Positions 18,938-27,123 are shown, numbered from the stretch's first letter. The stretch is DNA of 64,000 nucleotides from Pseudomonas berkeleyensis (GCF_014109765.1 NZ_CP059139.1:2291001-2355000), one strand, 5' to 3'. A program made the numbers and translations. Notes: generated by a model from the sequence alone, not told the origin.

Positions 18938-19001
18938 CTCCCGCGCAGGCGGGAGCCCAGTGGCATCACGGTTTCTGGGTTCCCGCCTGCGCAGGAATGA
19001 C
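18938..19001. repeat. Large imperfect inverted repeat downstream of agmR
   Basis: Two 23-base arms, CTCCCGCGCAGGCGGGAGCC.. (18938-18960) and its near reverse complement (18975-18997), surround a 14-base spacer. Each arm is itself palindromic. The core resembles the CGTCATTCCCGC...GCGGGAA repeat common in proteobacteria. It lies 16 bases past the agmR stop and could end that transcript. Confidence 0.72.
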
Positions 19002-19016
19002 GGCCACCTTCAACAG

Positions 19017-19682
19017 CTAGCGCCGCAGATAGGACGCGAAATCGATATCGCCGGCCGAGAGAATGGCCTGCACGCGGTTGTGCACGTTGAGTTTGCGCAG
19101 AATGGCCGAGACATGGGCTTTGACCGTGGTTTCGGCGATATCCAGGCTGTAGGCGATCTGCTTGTTCGACTCGCCCTTGGTCATGCGCTCGAGCACCAGC
19201 AGTTGCTTGCGCGTCAGTGCCTGCAGCAGCTCTGGCGGGATGCTGTGGTTGTCGTGATGGGGGCGCGAGTTGCTGCTCTTCTGCGAGCGGATGATGTCCG
19301 GCGGCAGGTAGACGTTGCCGTCGAGAATCTGCGCGATAGCGTCGGTCATCTGTGCGCGCGGCGAGGATTTGGTGATGAAACCCACTGCGCCGTAGGTGAT
19401 GGCCTGCAGCACGATCTGCTTGTCCTGCTCGGCCGAGACGATCACCACCGGAATGGTCGGCGCCTCGTTGCGCAGGTTCATCAGCCCGCCCAGGCCGTGC
19501 ATGCCGGGCATGTTCAGGTCGAGCAGGATCAGGTCCAGGTCGTCGTGGCTCTGGGTCAGCTCCAGGGCGCTGTCCAGGTCGGCGGTTTCCATGATCTCGC
19601 TGCCGGGAAAACCGTCGGCGATGACGTTATGGATGGCTTCACGAAACAGCGGATGGTCGTCGGCAATCAGAATCTTGTACAT
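19017..19682 (-). CDS. agmR: LuxR-type response regulator AgmR/ErbR/PedR1
   Basis: A NarL/FixJ-type response regulator of 221 residues. The receiver has Asp55 in [13 protein letters not shown], with ADDHPLF in the acidic pocket. The output HTH is [35 protein letters not shown]. The sequence, length and neighbours match AgmR (ErbR in PAO1, PedR1 in P. putida), the activator of PQQ-dependent alcohol oxidation. Its likely kinase is the nahK product, which lies beyond one acetyltransferase gene on the other strand. It is 23 bases downstream of the CXXCW gene and is probably cotranscribed with it. Confidence 0.92.
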   Translation of the reverse strand: MYKILIADDHPLFREAIHNVIADGFPGSEIMETADLDSALELTQSHDDLDLILLDLNMPGMHGLGGLMNLRNEAPTIPVVIVSAEQDKQIVLQAITYGAVGFITKSSPRAQMTDAIAQILDGNVYLPPDIIRSQKSSNSRPHHDNHSIPPELLQALTRKQLLVLERMTKGESNKQIAYSLDIAETTVKAHVSAILRKLNVHNRVQAILSAGDIDFASYLRR

Positions 19683-19705
19683 GGCCTTGCACCTCGTTGT
19701 TGTGA

Positions 19706-20281
19706 TTATGGGGTGGCGGTGGGCGTGAGGAAAGCGGCAGGCAATTCGGCCGGTTGGGCGGGCGCCACCGGCAGGCCGGCCTGTTCCCAGGAGTCGATAC
19801 CATCACGATACCAATACAGCTGGCGGTATCCCATGGCATGGGCGCGGCGCGCGGCATTCCAGCTCGGCCAGCAGTCGGGGCGGCAATAGAAAACGAAAGG
19901 CTTGTCCAGGTCGCCTTTGCTGGCCTGGCTCAGATAGTGGGTGAAGTAGCGCAGCCATAACGCTTCCAGGTTTCCGCTGCCGGTATTGGGTAGCCACAGA
20001 CTGCCGGGGATGTTGGCGTGGGGCTCTTCTTCGATGAAACGATCATGGCGCCACAGCTGGCGGTAGACATCGATCAGTTGAACATCGGGGCGTTCGTTGA
20101 GCAGCTTTTGCAGGGCGGGAGTATCGAGAACCTGAACACCTTCAAGCGTTGACGGTGTCGGGCTGCGGTACTGATTGCTGCGGTAGCCCTCGGCATCGAA
20201 CAGCTCTTCGGCGTCCACGACGCAGACCAGCAGCAGGGAGGCGAGCATCAAGCCTGCTTGCACGGGCAGACGGTACTTCAT
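19706..20281 (-). CDS. PQQ-dependent catabolism-associated CXXCW protein
   Basis: A secreted 191-residue protein with a signal peptide (cleavage near CVVDAEE) and a rhodanese-like fold. The family motif appears as [15 protein letters not shown] near residue 149, following FVFYC where a rhodanese active-site cysteine would sit. The family is known only from genomes carrying PQQ alcohol dehydrogenase systems; its role (redox, cofactor or maturation) is not established. The ATG at 20281 gives a clean signal peptide. A motif copy at 20364 lies about 85 bases upstream, and agmR follows on the same strand. Confidence 0.9.
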   Translation of the reverse strand: MKYRLPVQAGLMLASLLLVCVVDAEELFDAEGYRSNQYRSPTPSTLEGVQVLDTPALQKLLNERPDVQLIDVYRQLWRHDRFIEEEPHANIPGSLWLPNTGSGNLEALWLRYFTHYLSQASKGDLDKPFVFYCRPDCWPSWNAARRAHAMGYRQLYWYRDGIDSWEQAGLPVAPAQPAELPAAFLTPTATP

Positions 20282-20363
20282 GGCAAGGTCTCTACTTATT
20301 GTTGTGGCGGTATTACAGGCCATGGTCGCAAGCTTGGGAATTCTACGTTGGAGAGGAAAACCA

Positions 20364-20378
20364 GTACCAAAGTAGTAG
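20364..20378 (+). promoter_or_regulatory. PQQ-region motif upstream of the CXXCW-agmR unit
   Basis: GTACCAAAGTAGTAG is nearly identical to GTACCAAGGTAGTAA (24655) and GTACGAAGGTAGTAG (24569). The element is partly palindromic (TAC..7..GTA). It is centred about 90 bases before the CXXCW start, a typical activator distance. The rest of the 20282-20630 gap holds only palindromic repeats. Confidence 0.55.
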
Positions 20379-20431
20379 AGGTGACTGGTGAGAGTGGCTG
20401 GAATCTGTCGTAGGAAGGCTAGGCTTGGCGT

Positions 20432-20613
20432 GTACTGGCGGACTGTTCGCTTCGCTCCGAGCGGTCGGCGTCCCGATCCGCCCTACGGGTCGAGTGCAGT
20501 CTACGTACAGGCATTTGCCGTAGGGCGTACTCGCGAAGCAGTACGCCATCAGATTTGCGTGTCTACGAAGACCGGCGGGCTGTTCGCTTCGCTCCTGAGC
20601 CCGCCCTACGAAC
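20432..20613. repeat. Palindrome cluster: family-C pair flanking a family-B copy
   Basis: Two copies of a third palindrome type (20432-20477 and 20576-20613) share GCGG(A/G)CTGTTCGCTTCGCTCC and end in CGCCCTACG. Between them is a family-B hairpin (20518-20548). All three palindrome types end in a CCCTACG or CGTAGGG terminus, so they may be related. The cluster follows the permease gene and may act as its terminator. Confidence 0.75.
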
Positions 20614-20630
20614 GAAGCCGCCCTACGGCA

Positions 20631-21422
20631 TTAACCCGCCTTGCGCAGCGCGGCATGTTGCGGATTGAAGCTGGCCACGGCGAGCAGCGTCAGCAGCACC
20701 GTCAGGCCGGTGCAGATCAGCAGTGCATCGACATGCAAACGCAGGTACAGCGCGTTGCGCACCAACTCCACCGCGTGGGTGAAGGGATTGACCGCGCACA
20801 GCCAGTACAGCCACTCGCTGGACTCGCGCATTTTCCACAGCGGATACAGCGCCGACGACAGGAAGAACATCGGGAAGATGACGAAATTCATCACCCCGGC
20901 GAAGTTCTCCAGCTGGCGAATGCCGTTGGATAGCAGCAGCCCCAGTGCGCTGAGCAGCAACGCTACCAGCAGCAACGCCGGCAGTGCGGCGAGCAGGCCC
21001 CAGGCTGGCGGTTGCACGCCATACACCCAGGCGATGGCGAGGAAGGCATAAACCTGCAGCAGCGAGATCAGCGCCGTGGCCAGTAGCTTGGCCACCAACA
21101 GGAAGGCGCGCGGAAGCGGGCTGGTGAGCAGCACGCGCATGCTGCCCATCTCGCGGTCGTAGACCATCGACAGCGAGCCCTGCATGCCGTTGAACAGCAG
21201 AATCATGCAGGCCAGGCCCGGCACGATGTAGGTGTCGTAGGTGATGTAGGTGTCGTACGGCTCGATGATGGCGATGCCCAGCGCGGCGCGAAAGCCAGCG
21301 GCGAACACCAGCAGCCACAGCAGCGGGCGCACCAGGGCGCTGAGAAAGCGCGAGCGCTGCAGCACGAAGCGCAACCATTCGCGTAGCACGATACCGCGCA
21401 GGCATTCCCAGTAGACGCTCAT
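20631..21422 (-). CDS. ABC-2 type permease of the PQQ alcohol dehydrogenase system (PedC-like)
   Basis: A 263-residue ABC-2 transporter permease with six predicted membrane helices. The first stretch, LVRPLLWLLVFAAGF, is followed by the conserved VYDREMGSMRVLLTSPLPR coupling segment and a VMNFVIFPMFFLSSALYP helix pair. It matches the permease family found only beside PQQ-dependent alcohol dehydrogenases, typified by PedC. It is probably an exporter partner of the ATPase whose stop overlaps its start (ATGA). The exported substrate is not known. Confidence 0.9.
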   Translation of the reverse strand: MSVYWECLRGIVLREWLRFVLQRSRFLSALVRPLLWLLVFAAGFRAALGIAIIEPYDTYITYDTYIVPGLACMILLFNGMQGSLSMVYDREMGSMRVLLTSPLPRAFLLVAKLLATALISLLQVYAFLAIAWVYGVQPPAWGLLAALPALLLVALLLSALGLLLSNGIRQLENFAGVMNFVIFPMFFLSSALYPLWKMRESSEWLYWLCAVNPFTHAVELVRNALYLRLHVDALLICTGLTVLLTLLAVASFNPQHAALRKAG

Positions 21423-22243
21423 GGGTGGACACCTCGTGTAGGGTGCGCCGTGCGCACCGAGGCTGTTTCGCTATTGCCGTTGTCGTCATCGAGTCGCGGC
21501 CGCAGCGCCTCACGCACATGCCCACGGCCCAGCGCCTCGTCGCCGGTCAGGCGGGCGAAGCTGATGGCCAGGTCGTCGCCGAGCTGGCTGGCCTTGCCCC
21601 AGCCCACGCGCTCGCCACGATGCAGAATCAGCAAGTCGTCGCTGGACTCGACCTCGTCCAGCAGGTGGGTCGTCCACAGCACGCACAGGCCCTGCTCGCG
21701 GCACAGGTTGCGCACATGCCGGCCGAGCGCCAGACGGCTGGCCGGATCGAGCCCGGCGCTGGCCTCATCGAGCAGCAGCAGGCGTGGCTGGTGGAGCAGA
21801 GCGCGGGCGATCTCCACGCGGCGACGATGGCCGCCATTGAGCGTGCGCACCTTGTCGTGACGTCGGTCGGCGAGATCCTGGCGCAGCAGTTCCTCGTCGA
21901 TACGCGCCTGCGCCTCGCGGCGTGGCATGCCGTGCAGTGACGCGTGGTAGGCGAGGTTCTGCTGCACCGACAGGTCGAGATCCAGCGTGCTCTGCTGGAA
22001 TACCACGCCGAGCTGGCGCAGTGCCTGGCGTGGCTCATCGCGCAGGCTGTGGCCGAAGATGCGGATGTTGCCCTGCTGCAGGTCGTACAGGCGCGTGAGC
22101 AGGGCAATCAAGGTGGATTTGCCGGCGCCGTTGGGGCCGAGCAGGGCGCCGAAGCGCCCCGGCGCCAGTTCGAAGGCCAGGTCGCTGAGCGCCTGGCGCG
22201 CGCCATAGGCGAAGCCGACGCCACTCACTTCCAGCGCATTCAT
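21419..22243 (-). CDS. ABC transporter ATP-binding protein, PQQ alcohol dehydrogenase system
   Basis: A 274-residue ATPase with Walker A GPNGAGKST near residue 39, Walker B LLLLDEASAGLD, and the switch His in LWTTHLLDEVE. The signature loop reads LNGGHRRRVEIARAL instead of LSGGQ, a variation that occurs in ABC-2 exporters. The ATG at 22243 overlaps the propeller gene's stop. The last 12 residues (VRTAHPTRGVHP) are encoded by a family-A palindrome at 21437-21459, so the natural C-terminus has been replaced or extended by a repeat. It works with the permease at 20631. Confidence 0.9.
   Translation of the reverse strand: MNALEVSGVGFAYGARQALSDLAFELAPGRFGALLGPNGAGKSTLIALLTRLYDLQQGNIRIFGHSLRDEPRQALRQLGVVFQQSTLDLDLSVQQNLAYHASLHGMPRREAQARIDEELLRQDLADRRHDKVRTLNGGHRRRVEIARALLHQPRLLLLDEASAGLDPASRLALGRHVRNLCREQGLCVLWTTHLLDEVESSDDLLILHRGERVGWGKASQLGDDLAISFARLTGDEALGRGHVREALRPRLDDDNGNSETASVRTAHPTRGVHP
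21437..21459. repeat. Family-A palindrome inside a coding region
   Basis: A full copy, TGTAGGGTGCGCCGTGCGCA followed by CCG, lies within the last codons of the ABC ATPase gene, just before its 4-base overlap with the permease gene. All other copies in this window are between genes or at a stop codon. Confidence 0.85.
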
Positions 22244-23205
22244 GGCGTCACCACCACGCCCCAAGGGTAGCGGCCGACCTTGATCGACTTGGTCACCTTG
22301 AGTGAATCGACATCGATCACCGACACATCACCACTGACGCCATTGGTGGTCAGCAGGCGCTTCTGATCCGGGGTGAACGCCAGATGCCAGACGCGGCGGC
22401 CCACCAGCAGATAGTCGAGAATCTCGAAGCTCTTGGCATCCACCACCGCCACATGGTTGGCCGGGCCGAGGGCGACGAAGGCGTACTTGCCGTCATCGGT
22501 GAGCTTGACCCCCACCGGCTGCACCTTGTCCGGGTGCACGCCCTTGATGGCGAACTTCAGCACCTTGAGCACCTGGCGCGAATCCACGTCCAGCACCGTC
22601 ACCGTGCCGCCGATCTCGGCCGAGGCCCACAGGCGTTTGCCGTCCTTCTCGAACTCGACGTGGCGCGGGCGCTGATCGACCAGGGTGTTGTCCACCAGTT
22701 GATTGGTGCTGGTGTCGATCCAGTGCAGCATGTTGGTGGTCTCGCTGGTGTTGACCGCCCACTTGCCGTCCGGGCTGACGGCCATGCCTTCCGGCTCCAC
22801 GCCGACTTCGATCTGCGCCAGCACCTCGTCGCTCTGGGTATCGACCACCGTGACCAGGGCATCGTCCTCGTTGGAGATGTACAGCCAGCGGTCGTTGGGG
22901 TGCAGGGCGAACTGCTCGGGGTCGGCGCCGGAGGGCAGCTCCTTGATGATCTTGCGCGTGGCCAGATCCATCACCTGCACTCGATCCGAGTCGCTGGCGC
23001 AGATGTACAAAAGCTTGTTGTCGGAGGACAGCAGCAACCCGCGCGGGCGCATGCCAACGTCGAGGGTGGCGGTGACTTCCAGGCTGTCGAGATCGATGAC
23101 GCTGATGCTGTCATCCTTTTCGTTGGACACATAGGCGGTGGCGGCAAAAGCCGAGTGGCAGGCCAGGCCCAGGGCGACGGCGCAGGCGAGACGGGTAAGG
23201 CGCAT
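22240..23205 (-). CDS. PQQ-dependent catabolism-associated YVTN beta-propeller protein
   Basis: A periplasmic 321-residue beta-propeller with a signal peptide (cleavage near CHSAFAA). About seven YVTN-type blades repeat forms such as VSNEKDDSISVIDLDSLEV and VSVIDVDSLKVTKSIKVG. It matches the propeller family encoded in PQQ-ABC clusters. The role is unknown; it may bind the exporter substrate or dehydrogenase partners. It overlaps the ATPase gene by four bases, and a palindrome pair separates it from the binding-protein gene upstream. Confidence 0.9.
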   Translation of the reverse strand: MRLTRLACAVALGLACHSAFAATAYVSNEKDDSISVIDLDSLEVTATLDVGMRPRGLLLSSDNKLLYICASDSDRVQVMDLATRKIIKELPSGADPEQFALHPNDRWLYISNEDDALVTVVDTQSDEVLAQIEVGVEPEGMAVSPDGKWAVNTSETTNMLHWIDTSTNQLVDNTLVDQRPRHVEFEKDGKRLWASAEIGGTVTVLDVDSRQVLKVLKFAIKGVHPDKVQPVGVKLTDDGKYAFVALGPANHVAVVDAKSFEILDYLLVGRRVWHLAFTPDQKRLLTTNGVSGDVSVIDVDSLKVTKSIKVGRYPWGVVVTP

Positions 23206-23251
23206 GGGGTTGATCCTCTTGTTGTAGTCGTGTGCAGCCGTGTTTTTGGAT

Positions 23252-23305
23252 GGTGCGCACGGCGCACCCTACGGGCCAGCGTCGGTAGGGTGCGCCGTGC
23301 GCACC
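23252..23305. repeat. Inverted pair of family-A palindromes
   Basis: Copies at 23252-23273 and 23284-23305 face each other across ten bases in the 101-base gap between the binding-protein and propeller genes. Paired in RNA they would form a strong hairpin inside the operon, which may stabilise the upstream message or lower downstream expression. Confidence 0.88.
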
Positions 23306-23306
23306 G

Positions 23307-24488
23307 TCAGTTGGTGGTGCCGGCCAGATCGCAGCTCACCTCAGGCCGGTCATAGCCGAGGCTGTCCATTTCGTTGCTCGGATGGAGGAAACCGTCCTGC
23401 GGTGAGGTGCTGACCAGCGCGCGCGGGTGCACCAGCTCGATAGGTTGGCGCAACTCGCCGTTCCACGGGCGGAAGCTCAGCTTGCGACCCTTGAAACCAT
23501 CCAGCGGCAAGTCGGCGGACAGCACCAGAGTGCGAATGGCCTGCGGCTCGGCGGCGCGTAATTTGGTCACGGCGGCGGCGACGCTGCGCACAGCCATCCA
23601 GGCGGCGAAGTCGCGGTCGTTCATCCAGCGTCCGGCCAGTTCCTCGAAGCGCTTCTGCAGTTGCGCGGCGCCGAAGGTTTCCACTGTTTTGTGCCAGGCG
23701 GTTGGGGTCAGGCCCTGGGTGCCGGCCACCGGGCGCGGGTACCAGGTGTTGTAGGGCAGGTACTCGCCGAAGTCGCCGCGCTCGTCGGCCACCAGTACCA
23801 CGTCGTATTCGGCGGTCTGGGTGAACAGCGGCATTTCCGCCTGGGCACTGCGGCGCTGGTCGTTGTCGAAGCTCCAGGGCTTCTCGGCGACGATCGTGTG
23901 GCCGAAACGTTTGGCGGCGCGCTTGAGCGCATCGGCGTAGGCGATGTCGTCCTCGGTGCTGCCGGTCACCAGCAGCCAGCGTGTCCATTTGCGCACGGCG
24001 AGAAACTGCGCCAGCGCGTCGGTCAGCATCGCGCGGCTGGGCAGGGTGTGCAGCACGTTGCCCAGGCATTGCGCACGGCGCAGGTCGTCGTCGGCGCTGC
24101 CGGCATTGAAAAGCAGGCTGTCCGGCAGCTTTGCACTGAGCTGGCGCAGGGTCGCGGCGGGGGCGTTGATCACGAACAGGCGGATGCCGGCCTGGTGTTG
24201 TCGTTCAGCGGCGGCGAACAGCTCGGCAGCATCGGCGCTCTCGGCGCTCTGTAATTCGAACTGCTGCTTGAGGAAGCGCCCGGTGCTGTTGCTGTCGATG
24301 ATCGCCAGCTCGGCGCCACGGCGGCCGGCGTCCAGCGGTTCGGGGATGACGTTGGACAGCAGCGGGCCTTGCGGTGGCAGGTGCGCCAGGTAGCCGATGC
24401 GCACCTGCAGTTCATCTGCTACCGCACTCGTCGCCAGGCCGAGCGCGGCAGTGAGGCAGAACAACAGACGGCAACCGATCCGGTGCAT
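23307..24488 (-). CDS. ABC substrate-binding protein, PQQ alcohol dehydrogenase system
   Basis: A periplasmic type I binding protein (branched-chain amino-acid-binding-like fold) of 393 residues, with a signal peptide ending near TSAVADEL. Characteristic segments are IGYLAHLPPQGPLLSNVIPEP.. at the start, then RGAELAIIDSNSTGRF, and VVLVADERGDFGEYLPYNTW. It matches the family found with PQQ-dependent alcohol dehydrogenase ABC systems. A binding protein beside an ABC-2 exporter is unusual; whether it serves this exporter or acts as a sensor or chaperone is open. It is the first gene of the minus-strand unit and is divergent from 24735. Confidence 0.9.
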   Translation of the reverse strand: MHRIGCRLLFCLTAALGLATSAVADELQVRIGYLAHLPPQGPLLSNVIPEPLDAGRRGAELAIIDSNSTGRFLKQQFELQSAESADAAELFAAAERQHQAGIRLFVINAPAATLRQLSAKLPDSLLFNAGSADDDLRRAQCLGNVLHTLPSRAMLTDALAQFLAVRKWTRWLLVTGSTEDDIAYADALKRAAKRFGHTIVAEKPWSFDNDQRRSAQAEMPLFTQTAEYDVVLVADERGDFGEYLPYNTWYPRPVAGTQGLTPTAWHKTVETFGAAQLQKRFEELAGRWMNDRDFAAWMAVRSVAAAVTKLRAAEPQAIRTLVLSADLPLDGFKGRKLSFRPWNGELRQPIELVHPRALVSTSPQDGFLHPSNEMDSLGYDRPEVSCDLAGTTN

Positions 24489-24536
24489 GGGGCGACTCCT
24501 GCAGAGGGTGCCGCCAGCATAGAAAGCGTTGCCGGG

Positions 24537-24673
24537 CCGGGAAATATGCCCAAGGTAGCGCCGGACACGTACGAAGGTAGTAGTCCCTCGAGTGGCAATG
24601 GCTTACGCGGCGCCGGCTGGAACCGGGAAATATGCCCAAAGTACCAGCCCATCAGTACCAAGGTAGTAACCCG
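24537..24673 (+). promoter_or_regulatory. Tandem regulatory units in a divergent promoter region of the PQQ cluster
   Basis: Two related units of about 51 bases lie 86 bases apart. Each begins with CCGGGAAATATGCCCAARGTA-like sequence (24537-24557 and 24623-24643, one mismatch) and continues to GTAC(G/C)AAGGTAGTA (24569 and 24655). Inside each unit the two (C/G)AARGTA boxes are exactly 22 bases apart, about two helical turns, as expected for a regulator bound twice on one face. The second unit ends 66 bases before the ATG at 24735. Confidence 0.6.
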
Positions 24674-24734
24674 GCGCGGGGCTTTACTTCCTAGCATGGC
24701 AGGCAACGTCCAATAACAAGAACAGGTGAACGCC

Positions 24735-25172
24735 ATGCGTATTCTCAAGGCCTTGCTGCTGCCGCTGCTGCTGATCATCAGCCTGCTCGGCGTTGACCAG
24801 CTTCATGCCGCTGGCGACATGACCCGGCGCCCGGTAGCGCTGCCCGATCTGGTGCTGGGCAGCGAGGAGAGCGACTACTCCATGTCGCAGAGCGAGTACC
24901 AACTGGAAACCGGCCAGGCCTACCAGCTCAAGATCATCGCCAGCGGGCAGAAGGAGTACGCCTTCCAGGCGCCGGAGTTCGCGACCTCCATCTACCTGCG
25001 CAAGGTCGAGGCGGGTGGTGTGGAGATCAAGGCAGTCACCCTGACCGAACTGGAGTTCGAAGAAGCCGGTGAGGCGGAGATTTTCTTCCTGCCGGTCAAA
25101 CCGGGCAAGTTCCGCTTCTATGCCAAGGGCCTGGAAGGTAAGGGCATGCTCGGCCATTTCGTGGTCAAGTAG
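24735..25172 (+). CDS. Small secreted cupredoxin-like protein of unknown function
   Basis: A 145-residue exported protein with a signal peptide (LLLPLLLIISLLGVDQLHAA). The mature part is beta-rich, with segments such as YQLKIIASGQKEYAFQAPEF, ELEFEEAGEAEIFFLPVKPG and FRFYAKGLEGKGMLGHFVVK that suggest a cupredoxin-like sandwich. The usual Cys/His/Met copper ligands are not all present, as there is no cysteine. The ATG at 24735 follows ACAGGTGA; an in-frame GTG at 24726 is less likely. A similar small gene lies near pedS2 in P. putida. It is 13 bases upstream of the kinase gene, so they are probably cotranscribed. Confidence 0.8.
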   Translation: MRILKALLLPLLLIISLLGVDQLHAAGDMTRRPVALPDLVLGSEESDYSMSQSEYQLETGQAYQLKIIASGQKEYAFQAPEFATSIYLRKVEAGGVEIKAVTLTELEFEEAGEAEIFFLPVKPGKFRFYAKGLEGKGMLGHFVVK

Positions 25173-25185
25173 CGTGGTCAAGTAG

Positions 25186-26451
25186 ATGACCACCCTCGGC
25201 CGTATCAACCTCGGCGTCAGCCTGCTGTTCGTGCTGGTGACTCTGGCTGGGCTGGTGCTGCTGTTGCGCCAGGCCAGCCACGATGTGCAGCGCGAGCTGC
25301 TGGCTGCTGAAGCCGTGGTCGAATACCTCGGTGAAGTGGCGCGCAGCAACCCTGGCAGCCTGCGCCCGGAGCTGACCGAGAACCTGCGGCATATTCGCGT
25401 GAGCTGGCTGCGCCCGGGTGAAGAGCCCAAGCAGCAAACCGAGAGTGCCATCGAGCACTGGATCGCCGAACGCTTGCTGGGCTCGGCATTACTGGTGGCC
25501 GATGCCTGGCCGCTGGACGATGGCCGCGAGCTGCGCATCGCCCTCGATCCCTACGACGAGATCGAGGAAATCTACGACTCGCTGCTGCAATTGCTGCTGC
25601 TCAGCGCCTTTGCTCTGATCCTCAGCCTGCTCACCATCCGCTTTGCCGTGCGCCGTGCTCGGCGTGTGTTGGACGAGCTGCTTACCGGCCTGCGCGAAGT
25701 CGGTGCCGGCCACTTCGATACGCGCCTGCATGACCACGGCCTGTCCGAGGCCAAGCATCTTGCAGCGCACTTCAACGACATGGCCATCACCCTGCAACAG
25801 GTGCAGGCGGACAACGCCGAGCTGACCCAGTCGCTACTGGAGCTGCAGGAGCGTGAGCGCACGCGCCTCGGCCAGGCCCTGCATGACGATCTGGGCCAGT
25901 ACCTCAGCGGTATTCGCGCCCAGGCCTGCCTGCTCAAGGTGATCGCCGACCGGCCGCAACAGGTGCAGGACACCGCGCGCCTGCTTGATGACAACTGCGA
26001 GCGCCTGCAGCAGGGCTTTCGCAGCCTGATCCGCGACCTCTACCCGGTGGTGCTGGAGCGCCTGGAGCTTGGCCCGGCGCTGCAGCAACTGGCCGCCGAC
26101 TGGCAACAGGCGCAAGGCATTCGCTGCCGCCTGCAACTGGGTGAACAACTGCCGAGCCTGCCGCTGGCGAGCAAGGCCCACCTCTATCGCCTGGTACAGG
26201 AGGCGCTGACCAACGTCGCCCGTCATGCAGATGCCAGTGAAGTACGCATTCGCCTGCAGAGCCGTGGCCAGGGTTTGCGCCTGTTGGTGCGCGATAACGG
26301 CCGTGGCACGGCTTTGCCGCTGCGCCCCGGCATCGGCCTGCGCTCGATGCGCGAACGCAGCCGTAGCCTCGGTGGCGAACTGCGCCTGCACAGTCGCCCG
26401 CAAGCGGGCTGGGCGCTGTGCCTGAACATTCCTCTGGAGGCGATGCGATGA
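25186..26451 (+). CDS. Membrane sensor histidine kinase, NarX/UhpB type (PedS2-like by context)
   Basis: A 421-residue kinase with two membrane helices (about 8-28 and 132-152) enclosing a periplasmic domain of roughly 100 residues. A HAMP region (about 153-205) follows, then HisKA_3 with His233 in RLGQALHDDLGQYLSGIRAQ and a HATPase domain (EALTNVARHA, DNGRG). The gene order (propeller, binding protein, small protein, kinase, LuxR regulator) matches the pedS2-pedR2 region of P. putida, whose kinase responds to lanthanides. The periplasmic domain ends in an acidic stretch, LDPYDEIEEIYD, that might bind a metal; this is speculation. It overlaps the regulator gene by four bases. Confidence 0.88.
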   Translation: MTTLGRINLGVSLLFVLVTLAGLVLLLRQASHDVQRELLAAEAVVEYLGEVARSNPGSLRPELTENLRHIRVSWLRPGEEPKQQTESAIEHWIAERLLGSALLVADAWPLDDGRELRIALDPYDEIEEIYDSLLQLLLLSAFALILSLLTIRFAVRRARRVLDELLTGLREVGAGHFDTRLHDHGLSEAKHLAAHFNDMAITLQQVQADNAELTQSLLELQERERTRLGQALHDDLGQYLSGIRAQACLLKVIADRPQQVQDTARLLDDNCERLQQGFRSLIRDLYPVVLERLELGPALQQLAADWQQAQGIRCRLQLGEQLPSLPLASKAHLYRLVQEALTNVARHADASEVRIRLQSRGQGLRLLVRDNGRGTALPLRPGIGLRSMRERSRSLGGELRLHSRPQAGWALCLNIPLEAMR

Positions 26452-27104
26452 AGGTTCTACTGGTGGACGATCACGCTGTGGTGCGTCAGGGCTACGCCAG
26501 CCTGCTGCGCGCCTTGTTGCCGGAAGTGCAACTGCGTGAGGCCTGCGATGGCGAGCAGGCCTTGCTGCGCGTGCAGGAAGAAATTCCCAACCTGGTGATC
26601 ATGGATATCGGCTTGCCCGGCATCAGCGGTCTGGAAACCACCCGCCGCCTGCGCCAGCGCCTGCCGCAACTGCGCGTGCTGTTCTTCAGCATGCACGACG
26701 AACTGCCCCTGGTGCGCCAGGCATTGGATGCTGGCGCCATCGGCTACCTGACCAAGAATTCATCACCGGAAGTACTGGTGGAAGCGGTCAAACGCACCGC
26801 CGCCGGCCACGCCTATATCGAACAGCAACTGGCTACTCAACTGGCCTGCAACCCCGCCAGTGGCGATGGCCTTGACCCGCGCCTGCGTGAACTGACCCAG
26901 CGTGAGTTTGAAATCTTCGTGATGCTTGCCCGCGGCCTGCCTCCCCGGCAGATCGCCGAGAAGCTGTGCATCAGCGCCAAGACTCTGTCCAACTACCAGA
27001 CCCTGGTGAAGAACAAGCTGCAGATCAGCTCGCAGGCGGAGCTGGTGCACCTAGCCATCGATAGTGGGGTCGTGCGAGTGGGCACAGACTTAAAGTTTTC
27101 CTGA
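26448..27104 (+). CDS. LuxR-type response regulator (PedR2-like by context)
   Basis: A 218-residue NarL-type regulator with a receiver (VDDHAVV, Asp53 in VIMDIGLPGISG, Lys in YLTKNSS) and a C-terminal HTH (LTQREFEIFVMLARGLPPRQIAEKLCISAKTLSNYQ). It is translationally coupled to the kinase at 25186 (ATGA overlap) and is therefore its probable partner. PedR2 activates or represses PQQ dehydrogenases according to lanthanide supply in P. putida; the same role here is an inference from gene order. Those dehydrogenase genes are not in this window. Confidence 0.88.
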   Translation: MKVLLVDDHAVVRQGYASLLRALLPEVQLREACDGEQALLRVQEEIPNLVIMDIGLPGISGLETTRRLRQRLPQLRVLFFSMHDELPLVRQALDAGAIGYLTKNSSPEVLVEAVKRTAAGHAYIEQQLATQLACNPASGDGLDPRLRELTQREFEIFVMLARGLPPRQIAEKLCISAKTLSNYQTLVKNKLQISSQAELVHLAIDSGVVRVGTDLKFS

Positions 27105-27123
27105 GGGCAATAAAAAATTGTGG

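Noticed and set aside
18938..19001. A CRISPR-like repeat, because of two similar 23-base blocks
   Set aside because: There are only two arms in inverted orientation with a 14-base spacer, which is a palindromic repeat and not an array.
21225..21260. An 18-base tandem duplication in the permease gene (YDTYI repeated)
   Set aside because: Related PedC-type permeases appear to have a similar tyrosine-rich YxTY..Y..Y stretch here, so it need not be a recent duplication.
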